A DNA stretch of 64,000 nt from the NCBI GenBank assembly GCA_036505215.1, contig DASXTW010000176.1, forward strand, positions 8,903 through 72,902, written 5' to 3'. The notes below the pieces were generated by a model. The model was given only the letters and a program-made list of their open reading frames with translations. It did not search any database and was not told the origin of the DNA. Source of the DNA: DASXTW01 sp036505215 (GTDB taxonomy: Bacteria; Actinomycetota; UBA4738). Made by a program: the position numbers and the translations under genes. Within the stretch, counting starts at the first letter, position 1. Each line of letters opens with the position of its first letter. Below are positions 1 to 8,552 of this stretch, piece by piece.

Positions 1-777
1 CAGGGCATGGTGCTGTACGGCGGTGAGGCGATGTCGAAGACCCGGGGGAATCTGATCGAGCTCGGGCCTACGATCCAGAAGTGGGGGGCGGACACGATCA
101 GGCTGACCGTGATGTTCGCCTCGCCGGTGCAAGACGACGTGGACTGGGCCACGGTCTCCGTGTCGGGCGTTCACAAGTGGCTGGGCCGGGTGTGGCGGGC
201 GGTGTTCGCTGCTGCCGAAGCGGGGTCCGGGTCCCGCGGAGGATTCGGGACGGCGGGCGACGGGGATGCCGCGGCGCCTGCCGGGGACGAGCTGCGCCGG
301 CTCGCCCACCGGACGGTCAAGGCGGTGACCGCCGACTACGAGCGGATCGGCTTCAACGTGGCCATCTCCAAGATGATGAGCCTCACCAACGAGCTGCAGC
401 GCGCCCTGGACGGCGGCGTTCGAGGGGAGGCTGCTCGCGAAGCAGCCGAGAAGCTGGTGCTGCTGCTCGCCCCCATGGCTCCGCACATCGCCGAGGAGCT
501 GTGGCACGAGGCCCTGGGTCACACCGACCTCGTATCGAAGGCCCCCTGGCCGACATGGGACGAGGGGCTGGCCAAGGTCCAAGAGGTGGTCATGGTGGTC
601 CAAGTGGATGGCAGGGTCCGTGACCGTATCAACGTCGCGGCAGACGCCACCGAGGAGGAATGCCGGGGACTTGCCCTGGCCTCACAGCGCATAAAGAAGT
701 TCCTGGGGGGTCGCGAGCCGATCCAGGTGATCGTACGAGCACCGAAGCTGGTCAACCTGGTCACGCTTGCCGACTGA
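1..777 (+). CDS. leuS: Leucine-tRNA ligase, C-terminal part (gene enters from the left edge)
   Basis: The frame is open from the first base, so the gene starts outside the window; 258 residues remain. Leucyl-tRNA synthetase charges tRNA-Leu in the cytoplasm. The fragment opens with the class I KMSKS-type loop, read here as AMSKTRGN at fragment residues 10-17. It continues with the GADTIRL...DDVDW block that follows that loop in LeuRS, an alpha-helical anticodon-binding domain, and the small C-terminal domain ending in VIVRAPKLVNLV. The Lys of the KMSKS loop is present, but the second Ser is Thr. The gene precedes comEA as in many Actinomycetota. The identity is firm; only the 5' two thirds are missing. 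Confidence 0.95.
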   Translation, partial: QGMVLYGGEAMSKTRGNLIELGPTIQKWGADTIRLTVMFASPVQDDVDWATVSVSGVHKWLGRVWRAVFAAAEAGSGSRGGFGTAGDGDAAAPAGDELRRLAHRTVKAVTADYERIGFNVAISKMMSLTNELQRALDGGVRGEAAREAAEKLVLLLAPMAPHIAEELWHEALGHTDLVSKAPWPTWDEGLAKVQEVVMVVQVDGRVRDRINVAADATEEECRGLALASQRIKKFLGGREPIQVIVRAPKLVNLVTLAD

Positions 778-814
778 GGCTCGATTCGGCAGCCCTCGCA
801 AGAATCTCTTCCGG

Positions 815-858
815 CAGTGATCTAGTTCACTGACAGGGGCCTCGCCTCCTGCTAGCGT
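815..858 (+). promoter_or_regulatory. Putative promoter with overlapping inverted repeat upstream of comEA
   Basis: CTGACA at 830-835 and TAGCGT at 853-858 are separated by 17 bases, which suits a housekeeping sigma factor. The inverted repeat CAGTGA-N6-TCACTG at 815-832, with CTAG at its centre, runs into the -35 box and could be an operator. A transcript from here would carry a leader of about 125 bases before comEA. No start site is proven. Confidence 0.45.
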
Positions 859-990
859 GCCTGAGCGCGCGGGCGGCTTGGCGCAGCCGCATCTTCTTCC
901 CCTCACCTCCCTCTCTTCCCGGTCCTTCCCGGCTTCGCGCGAAAGGGCTGTGATGGGCAAGGGTGTTGCTGGGGAACGAGAGGTCGCAGT

Positions 991-1635
991 GTGATCGGTG
1001 AGCCGCTCCGGGAGCGGATCCGCTCGCTCGACCGGCGCGAGTGGGCCGGGCTCCTCGTCATTGTCGTTCTCATCGTGGCCGGGGCGGCCCTGTGGTACCT
1101 GCGTTCTCTTCCTTCTCCGGTCCACATCGAGGCGTCCACCGACCGCAGGGGCCCCGCCGGACTGGCCGCGCCGGCGACCTCGCCCACCCCAGCCACGATC
1201 ATCGTGGACGTGGCAGGCTGGGTCAGGCGACCCGGCGTGTACGACTTCCGCCAGGGGGACCGGGTCATCGACGCGATCCGCATGGCCGGCGGCGCCAGAC
1301 CGGGAGCCGATCTCACCTCCATCAACCTCGCCGCGCTGTTGACCGACGCCCAGCAGATCGTGGTGCCCAAGAAGGGGAAACCCAGCGCGGGGGGTCCAGG
1401 GTCGGGCGGTGGGCCTGGGGCTCCGGGCTCCGGTGGAGCCGAGCCGTTGATCAATCTGAACACCGCAACGCTGGACCAGCTCGAGTCGCTCCCGGGTATC
1501 GGCCCCGCGCTGGGCCAGCGAATCCTGGATTACCGGCAGGAGCACGGGCCGTTCCGATCTGTGGACGACCTCCTGAACGTGTCGGGCATCGGCGACAAGA
1601 GGCTCGCGGACCTCCGATCGAAAGTGACGGTTTGA
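991..1635 (+). CDS. comEA: ComEA family DNA-uptake/helix-hairpin-helix protein
   Basis: This 214-residue protein has a short cytoplasmic N-terminus, one membrane helix (about residues 19-37), an SLBB-type domain (about 70-125, starting TIIVDVAGWVRRPGVY), a Gly/Pro-rich linker and a C-terminal pair of helix-hairpin-helix motifs (LPGIGPALGQRI and VSGIGDKRL). This is the standard ComEA architecture: a membrane-anchored receptor that binds double-stranded DNA outside the membrane during transformation. The GTG start is preceded by GAGAGG. comEC follows after four bases, so the two are surely co-transcribed. No other competence genes lie in the window. The same pair is kept in many Actinomycetota not known to be naturally transformable. 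Confidence 0.93.
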   Translation: MIGEPLRERIRSLDRREWAGLLVIVVLIVAGAALWYLRSLPSPVHIEASTDRRGPAGLAAPATSPTPATIIVDVAGWVRRPGVYDFRQGDRVIDAIRMAGGARPGADLTSINLAALLTDAQQIVVPKKGKPSAGGPGSGGGPGAPGSGGAEPLINLNTATLDQLESLPGIGPALGQRILDYRQEHGPFRSVDDLLNVSGIGDKRLADLRSKVTV

Positions 1636-1639
1636 GCCC

Positions 1640-4018
1640 GTGGGGGGGTGGCCTCTGGCCATTGCCGCGGCCGCCTTCTGGTCGGGAATCCTGTGGGCGA
1701 CAGGAAGCACCCGGGAACTCGGGCTACGAACCGGCACGACGCTGCTCGTCGCGGGCGCCCTGCTACTGTGCTTCGCCGGCGCCGGGAGCCGGCGAAGCTC
1801 GCGGAGTCCGCCTGGCCCTGGACCGGGAAGCCCTCTCCCCCGGGCGGCTCGCCTCGTACTGGCGGGGCCGGCTGGGGCATTCCTCGCCGTGTTCCTGGCG
1901 TTCGCTCTTCTCGGGGCGGGGTGGGCAGGGTTGCGGGAGGCGCGCGTGCGGTCCTCTCCCATGGCCGCGCTGGCCGGGCAGTCCGTGACGCTCTCCGGTG
2001 CCGTGGCCTCGAACCCCGAACAAGGAACGTTCGGCTGGACCGGAGCTATGCGGACGGAGTTCGTCGTCGCTCGGGCGGCCCCATCCTCGGTGATTCGGTC
2101 ACCGAACGCTGTGTGGCTCGAAGGGCGGGGCCGGCCGCCCGATCTCCCTCCGGGCGAACGGGTGATCGTCGGGGGAACCCTCGGGCGGCTGCGCGGCTCA
2201 TTCGGAGCGTATCTGCGGCGGCGAGGGTACGCCGCCACACTCACTGTCGAGGCCCTGAGTGATCTGGGGCCTCCTCGAAACCCGGTCGTCCGACTGGCCA
2301 ATTCGCTCCGGCGGTCGCTTCGCCAATCACTGGCCCGGGTCTTTCCACGCAAAGAGGCGGGACTCCTCATGGGGCTGGCCCTGGGCGACACCTCCGGCCT
2401 CGATCGTCGAGTCGAGGAGGACTTCCGGGCAACGGGCTTGTCCCACCTGACTGCCGTCTCAGGGGAGAACCTGGTGATGTTCCTTGCTCCCATCCTGGGC
2501 GTGGCGGGATTGGTGGGCGCGGGGCGACGGGCCCGGTTCGGGATCGGCATGGCGGCCATCGGCTTCTTCGTCCTTCTCACTGGGGCAGAGCCGTCCGTGC
2601 TCCGCGCCGCCGCCATGTCGGGTCTGACCCTCCTCGGGGTGTTCCTGGGCAGGCCTCGCAGCCCTCCGGCCATCCTGGGGGGTGCGGTGCTCCTGTTGCT
2701 CGCTCACGACCCGACCCTCGTGCACGCCGTGGGGTTTCAGCTCTCCGTGGCCGCCACAGCCGGCATGGCCCTCCTGGCTCAACCACTGGCGAAGCGCTTC
2801 TCGAGGTTTCCGAGGTCGCTGGCGCTGGCGGCCGGGACCACTCTGGCGGCCCAGGCCGGGGTGATGCCGCTCCTGCTCTTCTATTTCCGGGTGTTCCCGA
2901 TCGTGTCCATTCCGGCCAACCTGTTGGCCTTTCCCGCGGTAGGGCCGGGCATGGTCCTGGGGCTGGCAGCCGGAGCGCTCGACGTGGTGTGGGGGCCCCT
3001 CGGAGTCGTCGTGGCGGCTCTCGCTCGGGTCCCCATCGGCTACCTGGAGTGGCTCTCCGACCATCTGGCCCGCTCCCCACTCCCGTCGATCACATCACCG
3101 GGTGGCCAGGTCATGACGCTGATCGTCGGTCTGGCGGTCCTGGTGGCTGCCGGCTGGTGGATCCGATCCGGCCGGCGGATCCCTCGAAGGGCCCTGGTCC
3201 TGGGGGTGCTGGTCCTTCCGGTACTCGTCCTGACCAGCGCGTTCCGAGCGGGTCCGCCTCACCGCCTGACGATCGTCTTCTTCGACGTGGGTCAAGGCGA
3301 CGCCGCGCTCATCCGCTCGCCCGGGGGGGCCACGATCCTCATCGACGGAGGACCCGACCCCGACCTCGTGGCGGCGAAGCTGGCGGGCCTGGGCGTCCGA
3401 AGACTCGACTTGATGGTGGCCACCCATGCCCACGCCGACCACGTGGGCGGTCTCCCCGCGGTCCTGGCCCGGTTTCCCGTGGCTTTGGTGGTCGATCCGG
3501 GCTGCAAGGGCGACTCGCCGTACTACGCTGAGTTCCTGCGTGCCGTCCGATCAGCCGGAGTTCCGTTTCGACATCCCGCGGCCGGCACCGTTATTCGAAT
3601 AGGCGACGTGCGCCTGGACGTTCTGGGCCCGGAGGCCTGCTATCAGGGCACCGCATCTGATCCGAACAACGACTCGATGGTTCTCCGCATGACCGATGGT
3701 CCGGCCTCCGCGATGTTCTCCGGCGACGCTGAGCAGCCGTCTCAGACCGAGCTCCTTGAAGACCAGGCGGCCATGCTGCCTGCCCTGGTCCTCAAGGTGC
3801 CCCACCACGGCGGCGCCACGTCACTCGAGCGATTCTTCCTGACCGTGCATGCGAGGGTGGCCATCGTCAGTGTGGGGCCCAACCGGTACGGGCACCCGGT
3901 CCGGGCGGTGCTCCAGGAGCTCGCCGAGGAAGGCATGCGCGTATTCCGGACCGACCGCGCCGGCGACATCACCGTCTCGTTCGACGAGGGGAGGGTGCTG
4001 GTGAGTGCCGGAAGTTGA
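1640..4018 (+). CDS. comEC: ComEC/Rec2 family DNA translocation channel
   Basis: This 792-residue polytopic membrane protein has N-terminal membrane helices, a soluble OB-like segment (about 95-215), the Competence domain with many helices (about 225-500) and a C-terminal metallo-beta-lactamase-like domain from about residue 545. The metal site HAHADH is at residues 596-601, followed by VGG and later by SGDAE and PHHGG. This is the full-length three-part ComEC form. In transformable bacteria ComEC passes single-stranded DNA across the inner membrane, and the lactamase-like domain is proposed to degrade the other strand. The GTG start lies four bases after comEA with no good ribosome site, so translation is probably coupled. 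Confidence 0.93.
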   Translation: MGGWPLAIAAAAFWSGILWATGSTRELGLRTGTTLLVAGALLLCFAGAGSRRSSRSPPGPGPGSPLPRAARLVLAGPAGAFLAVFLAFALLGAGWAGLREARVRSSPMAALAGQSVTLSGAVASNPEQGTFGWTGAMRTEFVVARAAPSSVIRSPNAVWLEGRGRPPDLPPGERVIVGGTLGRLRGSFGAYLRRRGYAATLTVEALSDLGPPRNPVVRLANSLRRSLRQSLARVFPRKEAGLLMGLALGDTSGLDRRVEEDFRATGLSHLTAVSGENLVMFLAPILGVAGLVGAGRRARFGIGMAAIGFFVLLTGAEPSVLRAAAMSGLTLLGVFLGRPRSPPAILGGAVLLLLAHDPTLVHAVGFQLSVAATAGMALLAQPLAKRFSRFPRSLALAAGTTLAAQAGVMPLLLFYFRVFPIVSIPANLLAFPAVGPGMVLGLAAGALDVVWGPLGVVVAALARVPIGYLEWLSDHLARSPLPSITSPGGQVMTLIVGLAVLVAAGWWIRSGRRIPRRALVLGVLVLPVLVLTSAFRAGPPHRLTIVFFDVGQGDAALIRSPGGATILIDGGPDPDLVAAKLAGLGVRRLDLMVATHAHADHVGGLPAVLARFPVALVVDPGCKGDSPYYAEFLRAVRSAGVPFRHPAAGTVIRIGDVRLDVLGPEACYQGTASDPNNDSMVLRMTDGPASAMFSGDAEQPSQTELLEDQAAMLPALVLKVPHHGGATSLERFFLTVHARVAIVSVGPNRYGHPVRAVLQELAEEGMRVFRTDRAGDITVSFDEGRVLVSAGS

Positions 4019-4065
4019 GCCGTAGCGGACGCGGGCGGGGTCCCCCCGCGTGAACGTCAGCTCCA

Positions 4066-4071
4066 TAGAAT
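4066..4071 (+). promoter_or_regulatory. Putative leaderless promoter (-10 TAGAAT) for holA
   Basis: TAGAAT ends seven bases before the ATG of holA, so the predicted transcription start falls at or next to the start codon. No good -35 element or ribosome binding site is seen. The same arrangement recurs at several other genes in the window. Confidence 0.5.
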
Positions 4072-4078
4072 CGGTGCG

Positions 4079-5053
4079 ATGGCGGAGCAGCCCGTGGTGG
4101 TGCTTTACTGGGGGGACGAAGAGTTCCTCCTTCGCCTGGCTGCGCTCGAGCTCCTGGCCGAGCGGGGACTCCGGGCCACGGAAGTGGACGGTTCGGAGTG
4201 GCGAGGAGGGGAGACATCCGACCTCGCCACGCCGTCGCTGTGGGGGGAGCACCGGGCCCTGCTGGTGACGCGATGCCAGGGACTGCCCGCAGAGGGCATC
4301 CGGGAGATTCGGGGGTACGTGGGGGCCCCCTCGCCGGACGCCCTCTGCGTGCTCACGCTGGTTTCCCGAGCCAAGTCCCTCCCGCCCCTGGCCAAGTTCG
4401 TTCACTCGTCGGGGGGCTTTGTCCGCCAGATCGCCGTGAAGAGACAGGATCTGCCTCGATGGATCCTGGAGAGGGCCCGGGCTCGGGGCCTGGCGCTGGC
4501 CCCGCCTGGGGCCACGGCATTGATCGGTGTCATCGGCGAGGACCCGGCGGCCCTGGACCAATCGGTCGAGCAGCTCGCCACGGCCTTCCCAGGGGTCGCG
4601 GTCGGGCCCGAGCAGGTCCGGTCCCAGTTCCAGGGTCTCGGCGAGCAGCGGGTGTGGGACCTGTGCGATCGGGCGCTCACGGGCCGCTTGCCGGAGGCCT
4701 TGCTGGTCCTCCGTTCGCTCCTGGATCAAAAGGAGGACCCCTTGTTGGTCCTGGGGGGAATCGCCTCGCGAGTCCGGGACCTTCTCCGGGTCCAGGAGCT
4801 TCCTGATCGGATGTCTTCGGCCGACGCGGCCAGGGAGGCCGGCCTACGCTTCGACTGGCAGGTGAGGCGGTACCGGGAGCAGGCCAGGCGGTTCGAGCCG
4901 GGGAGCCTGGCGAGCCTTCATGGGCGGGTCGTGGAGGCGGATCGGGCCCTCAAGGGAGGCGCTCCACCTGACGTGGTACTGGCAGCGCTGGTCGCCGTCA
5001 TGGCCGGGGAAGGGGACGCGGCGCTGGACCTCCCCATGCGCGTATCGCGCTGA
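4079..5053 (+). CDS. holA: DNA polymerase III delta subunit (clamp loader)
   Basis: This 324-residue protein resembles HolA/YqeN. It opens with VVLYWGDEEFLL, the degenerate AAA+ start typical of delta, then has a helical lid region and a C-terminal collar domain (DQKEDPLLVLGGIASRVRDLLRVQEL...FDWQVRRYREQARRF). Delta is the wrench of the clamp loader and opens the beta sliding clamp. The length is near the family's usual 320-345. Its position between comEC and rpsT matches conserved order. An apparent leaderless promoter sits directly before the ATG, so it may be transcribed separately from comEA-comEC. Confidence 0.9.
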   Translation: MAEQPVVVLYWGDEEFLLRLAALELLAERGLRATEVDGSEWRGGETSDLATPSLWGEHRALLVTRCQGLPAEGIREIRGYVGAPSPDALCVLTLVSRAKSLPPLAKFVHSSGGFVRQIAVKRQDLPRWILERARARGLALAPPGATALIGVIGEDPAALDQSVEQLATAFPGVAVGPEQVRSQFQGLGEQRVWDLCDRALTGRLPEALLVLRSLLDQKEDPLLVLGGIASRVRDLLRVQELPDRMSSADAAREAGLRFDWQVRRYREQARRFEPGSLASLHGRVVEADRALKGGAPPDVVLAALVAVMAGEGDAALDLPMRVSR

Positions 5054-5096
5054 GGCTGATCGAACCCGGAAACGCCTGAAGGGGTTGAAAGCCGCC

Positions 5097-5369
5097 CTAC
5101 TGGCCTTTGGCCGTGGCGTTGGCCGCCCGGCCCAGGCGGGACTTGCGGCGGGCGGCGGCCCGCTTGTGCAGCGCGCCCTTTGAGACTGCCTTGTCCAACC
5201 CGCGGGCGGCGCGCTGGAGCTCGTCCTGCAGGCCGTCACTGTCGCCGGAGGTTGCCGCCGTGCGGACCTTTTTCGCCTCGGTCTTCAGCGAGGTCCGAAC
5301 GGCCTTGTTGCGGAGGCGCCGGCCCTCGTTCTGCCGGTTTCGCTTGATTTGCGACTTGATGTTTGCCAC
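5097..5369 (-). CDS. rpsT: 30S ribosomal protein S20
   Basis: The 90-residue basic protein starts MANIKSQIKRNRQNEGRRLR and is rich in Lys, Arg and Ala throughout, as expected of S20, which binds 16S rRNA early in assembly of the small subunit. It is convergent with holA, with 43 bases between the stop codons. The GTG start has no Shine-Dalgarno sequence, but a TACACT hexamer lies eight bases upstream, which suggests a leaderless transcript. Confidence 0.96.
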   Translation of the reverse strand: MANIKSQIKRNRQNEGRRLRNKAVRTSLKTEAKKVRTAATSGDSDGLQDELQRAARGLDKAVSKGALHKRAAARRKSRLGRAANATAKGQ

Positions 5370-5377
5370 GGCGGCCG

Positions 5378-5383
5378 AGTGTA
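5378..5383 (-). promoter_or_regulatory. Putative leaderless promoter (-10 TACACT) for rpsT
   Basis: On the minus strand TACACT is followed by eight bases and then the GTG of rpsT. The predicted start of transcription is within a base or two of the start codon. No clear -35 box is seen. Confidence 0.5.
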
Positions 5384-5615
5384 TCAGCCGACGCGTTTTG
5401 TTGCCCCCACGACGAGGATGGATGCGAGGACCCGTGACGGTGATGGGCAGCCCGGACGCTCACATCGTAAGGCTCAAGGGTTACCTGCACCAAGGGTTGT
5501 ACGACATCGCGCCGCATGTATCTGGTCGCCAGCGGATTCATTGAGGACGCGCGCCGAGCTGCCGGATAGCACGACAAGGGCGCCTAGGTAGCACAGAGGC
5601 TGGTCCCCGACCGCG

Positions 5616-5621
5616 TACGCT
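5616..5621 (+). promoter_or_regulatory. Putative leaderless promoter (-10 TACGCT) for lepA
   Basis: TACGCT ends nine bases before the GTG of lepA. There is no ribosome binding site between them. The rest of the 5384-5630 interval holds nothing else I can support. Confidence 0.4.
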
Positions 5622-5630
5622 AGCTGGGCC

Positions 5631-7445
5631 GTGGATCAGTCGCTCATCCGCAATTTCTGCATCGTGGCGCACATCGACCATGGGAAGTCGACGCTGGCCG
5701 ATCGCTTCCTGGAGCTCACCCACGCCGTGTCCGAGCGGCAGATGCGCGAGCAGTACCTCGACCGGATGGACCTGGAGCGGGAGCGAGGCATCACCATCAA
5801 GGCCCAGGCCGTGCGGCTGAGTTATCCGTCGGGCGGGGTCGAGTACGAGCTGAACCTCATCGACACCCCCGGCCACGTGGACTTCACCTACGAGGTCTCC
5901 CGCAGCTTGGCCGCCTGCGAGGGGGCCGTCCTCCTGGTCGACGCGGCTCAGGGCGTGGAAGCTCAGAGCCTGGCCAATTACCACCTGGCCCGCGACGCGG
6001 GTCTCGTGATCGTCCCGGCCGTCAACAAGATCGACCTGCCCGCCGCGGACCCGGACGAGGTGACCCGCGAGCTGGCGGAGCTCGTTGGTTGCGATCCGTC
6101 GGAGGTGCTGAGGGTCTCGGCGAAGACCGGCCAGGGAGTGCCCGAGCTGCTCGAGGCCATCGTGTCCAGGTTCCCGCCGCCCTCCGGTGACCCGGCCGCC
6201 CCCCTTCGGGCGCTCATCTTCGACTCGAGCTACGACCCGTATCGTGGCGTGATCGCCTACGCGCGTGTGGTCGACGGCGAGATCACGGGTCGGTCGAAGA
6301 TCCTGTTCATGTCGAACCGCGCCACCTCCGAATCCGAAGAGGTCGGAGCGTTCGCCCCCGAGCCAACTGTGCTCCCGGCTCTGGCTGCCGGGGACGTCGG
6401 CTACCTCGTCACCGGGGTCAAGGACGTCCGGCAGGCCAAGGTGGGAGACACCGTCACGCTGGCGGGGCGGCCCGCCAAGCAGCCCCTACCGGGCTATCGG
6501 GAGCCCAAACCGATGGTGTGGAGCGGCCTGTTTCCCGCCGAGGGCGGCGACTACACCATGCTGCGAGACGCCCTGGACAAGCTGAAGCTGTCGGATGCCT
6601 CGCTGGTGTACGAACCCGAGTCGTCGATGGCGTTGGGCTTCGGGTTTCGCTGCGGCTTCCTCGGACTGCTGCACATGGACATCGTGAAGGAGCGGCTGGA
6701 GCGGGAGTTCGGCCTGGAGCTCATTGCCACCGCTCCAAACGTCGAGTTCCGGGTCGTCAGAGCATCGGAGATCATCGCGGTCCACAACCCCTCGGAGATG
6801 CCGCCCCCGGGGACGTACGACCACATCCAGGAACCCTTCATTCTGGCCACGATGATCACGCCCTCGACCTATCTGGGACCGGTGATGGAACTGTGCCAGC
6901 AGCGCCGGGGCGAGCTGCAGGACATGCGATATCTCTCGCCCGAGAGGGCGGAGATCCATTACCTCCTACCACTCTCCGAGATCATCTTCGACTTCTTCGA
7001 CCTCCTGAAGTCGAAGACCCGCGGGTATGCATCGCTCGACTACGAGCACTGGGGCTACGAACGCTCGGACATGGTCCGGGTCGACGTGCTGCTCCAGGGT
7101 GAGCCGGTCGACGCCTTTTCGTCGGTAGTTCACAAGGAGAAGGCATACACGTATGGCCGGGCGATGACCGCTCGTCTTCGCGAGCTGATACCGAGGCAGC
7201 TCTACGAAGTGGCCATCCAGGCCACGATCGGCAACCGGATCATCGCCCGGGAGACCGTGCGCGCCAAGCGGAAAGACGTCTTGGCGAAGTGCTACGGGGG
7301 CGACATCACCCGCAAGCGGAAGCTACTGGAGAGACAGAAAGAGGGGAAGAAGCGGATGCGGCGGGTTGGGCGGGTCGACGTCCCGCAGGAGGCGTTCATC
7401 GCAGCACTTCGGGTGGACCGGGAACCGGCGGGGAGGCAGGCATGA
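5631..7445 (+). CDS. lepA: Elongation factor 4 (ribosome back-translocase LepA)
   Basis: This 604-residue translational GTPase has the P-loop AHIDHGKST at residues 13-21, the RGITIKAQ switch I segment, DTPGHVDF (G3), NKIDLP (G4) and SAKTG (G5). Domains II and III and the LepA-specific C-terminal domain follow; the latter is rich in basic residues (NRIIARETVRAKRKDVLAKCYGG). EF4 binds ribosomes and affects translocation and initiation under stress. The length equals the family norm of about 600. The start is GTG, and the stop overlaps the ATG of hemW (ATGA), so the pair is translationally coupled. Confidence 0.97.
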   Translation: MDQSLIRNFCIVAHIDHGKSTLADRFLELTHAVSERQMREQYLDRMDLERERGITIKAQAVRLSYPSGGVEYELNLIDTPGHVDFTYEVSRSLAACEGAVLLVDAAQGVEAQSLANYHLARDAGLVIVPAVNKIDLPAADPDEVTRELAELVGCDPSEVLRVSAKTGQGVPELLEAIVSRFPPPSGDPAAPLRALIFDSSYDPYRGVIAYARVVDGEITGRSKILFMSNRATSESEEVGAFAPEPTVLPALAAGDVGYLVTGVKDVRQAKVGDTVTLAGRPAKQPLPGYREPKPMVWSGLFPAEGGDYTMLRDALDKLKLSDASLVYEPESSMALGFGFRCGFLGLLHMDIVKERLEREFGLELIATAPNVEFRVVRASEIIAVHNPSEMPPPGTYDHIQEPFILATMITPSTYLGPVMELCQQRRGELQDMRYLSPERAEIHYLLPLSEIIFDFFDLLKSKTRGYASLDYEHWGYERSDMVRVDVLLQGEPVDAFSSVVHKEKAYTYGRAMTARLRELIPRQLYEVAIQATIGNRIIARETVRAKRKDVLAKCYGGDITRKRKLLERQKEGKKRMRRVGRVDVPQEAFIAALRVDREPAGRQA

Positions 7446-8545
7446 AGGCGGGGCTGTACGTCCACATCCCATTCTGCCTCACGCGGTGCGGATACTGCGA
7501 CTTCAACACCTACGCGGGCCTCGACCACCTGGCTGGCGGATATGTGGACACGCTGGTGAGGGAAGCGGAGTTGTGGGCACCAGATTGGCGGAGCGTGGAG
7601 TTCGTCTCGCTGTTCTTCGGCGGGGGAACTCCGACGACGCTGCCCTCTCCCAGATTGGTAAAGTTACTTGACCAAGTCCGGGCTGGGTTCTCCTTCACCC
7701 CCGGAGCGGAGATCACGTCGGAGGCCAACCCCGACACCATCGACGAGCCCTACCTTCGCGCGCTCCTCGATGCTGGGGTGAGTCGCCTGTCCATGGGCGT
7801 CCAGTCGTTCGATCCTGCGGTGCTGGGTGCCCTGGAGCGCATCCATTCGCCAGAGGCGGCTCTCCGAGCGTTCGCCGCGGCCAGGCGGGCAGGCTTCACC
7901 AACGTGAACCTGGACCTGATCTATGGCGCCCATGGCGAGACGCTCGACGCTTGGCATTCCACGGTCCGCCGGGCGATCGAGCTCGGGCCCGAGCACCTCT
8001 CGTGCTACGCGCTCACCATCGAGCCGGCCACGCCGCTCGGTCGGAAGGTCGCAGCCGGCCTGGTCCCGCCACCCGATCCCGAACTCCAAGCCGACATGTA
8101 CGAGTTGGCCTGTCAGGTTCTGGCCGAAGCGGGCTACGAGCACTACGAGGTCTCCAATTGGTCCCGTCCCGGCTACCGATGCTTCCACAACATGGGCTAC
8201 TGGGAGGGACGTCCGTACCTCGGCCTCGGCGCGGGCGCGCATTCCTACCGAGATGGCATCCGCCGGTGGAACGTTCGTCCGCCTCAGCAATACATGGCGT
8301 CCGTGGCTGCGGGCCGAAAGCCGGTTGGCGGTGAGGAGAAACTGACGGAGGAGGATCAGAAGCTGGAACGGCTGCTCTTGGGCCTTCGTGTGGCCGATGG
8401 GGTCCCGGCCAAGTGGGTCGATCCGGTCCGCGCAGAGCCGTTCCTGGCAAAGGGGCTCGCCGAGCGTCGCGATGGACGCCTGGCGCTCACCGATCGCGGA
8501 TTGTTCGTAGCGAACGCGCTCGTTCTCGAGTTTTTCGGTTCATAG
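7442..8545 (+). CDS. hemW: HemW-type radical SAM haem chaperone
   Basis: The 367-residue protein begins MKAGLYVHIPFCLTRCGYCD; Cys12, Cys16 and Cys19 form the CxxxCxxC site for the radical SAM iron-sulfur cluster. The FFGGGTPT and SMGVQSFD blocks and the C-terminal HemN-like domain follow. HemW is often labelled as oxygen-independent coproporphyrinogen oxidase, but this short form lacking the HemN N-terminal extension is thought to bind haem and hand it to respiratory proteins. The ATG overlaps the lepA stop by four bases; lepA-hemW is a common pair. The gene ends just before a convergent neighbour. Confidence 0.92.
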   Translation: MKAGLYVHIPFCLTRCGYCDFNTYAGLDHLAGGYVDTLVREAELWAPDWRSVEFVSLFFGGGTPTTLPSPRLVKLLDQVRAGFSFTPGAEITSEANPDTIDEPYLRALLDAGVSRLSMGVQSFDPAVLGALERIHSPEAALRAFAAARRAGFTNVNLDLIYGAHGETLDAWHSTVRRAIELGPEHLSCYALTIEPATPLGRKVAAGLVPPPDPELQADMYELACQVLAEAGYEHYEVSNWSRPGYRCFHNMGYWEGRPYLGLGAGAHSYRDGIRRWNVRPPQQYMASVAAGRKPVGGEEKLTEEDQKLERLLLGLRVADGVPAKWVDPVRAEPFLAKGLAERRDGRLALTDRGLFVANALVLEFFGS

Positions 8546-8552
8546 GTCGGGC

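Noticed and set aside
682..2673. 663-codon minus-strand open frame opposite leuS and comEA-comEC
   Set aside because: It is Arg/Pro/Ser-rich with no domain and lies fully antisense to well-supported genes; long antisense frames are expected at this GC content.
5384..5600. Short plus-strand frame with MGSPDAHIVRLKGYLHQGLY between rpsT and lepA
   Set aside because: It reads plausibly, but has no ribosome site, no clear start and no partner; not enough to call a gene.
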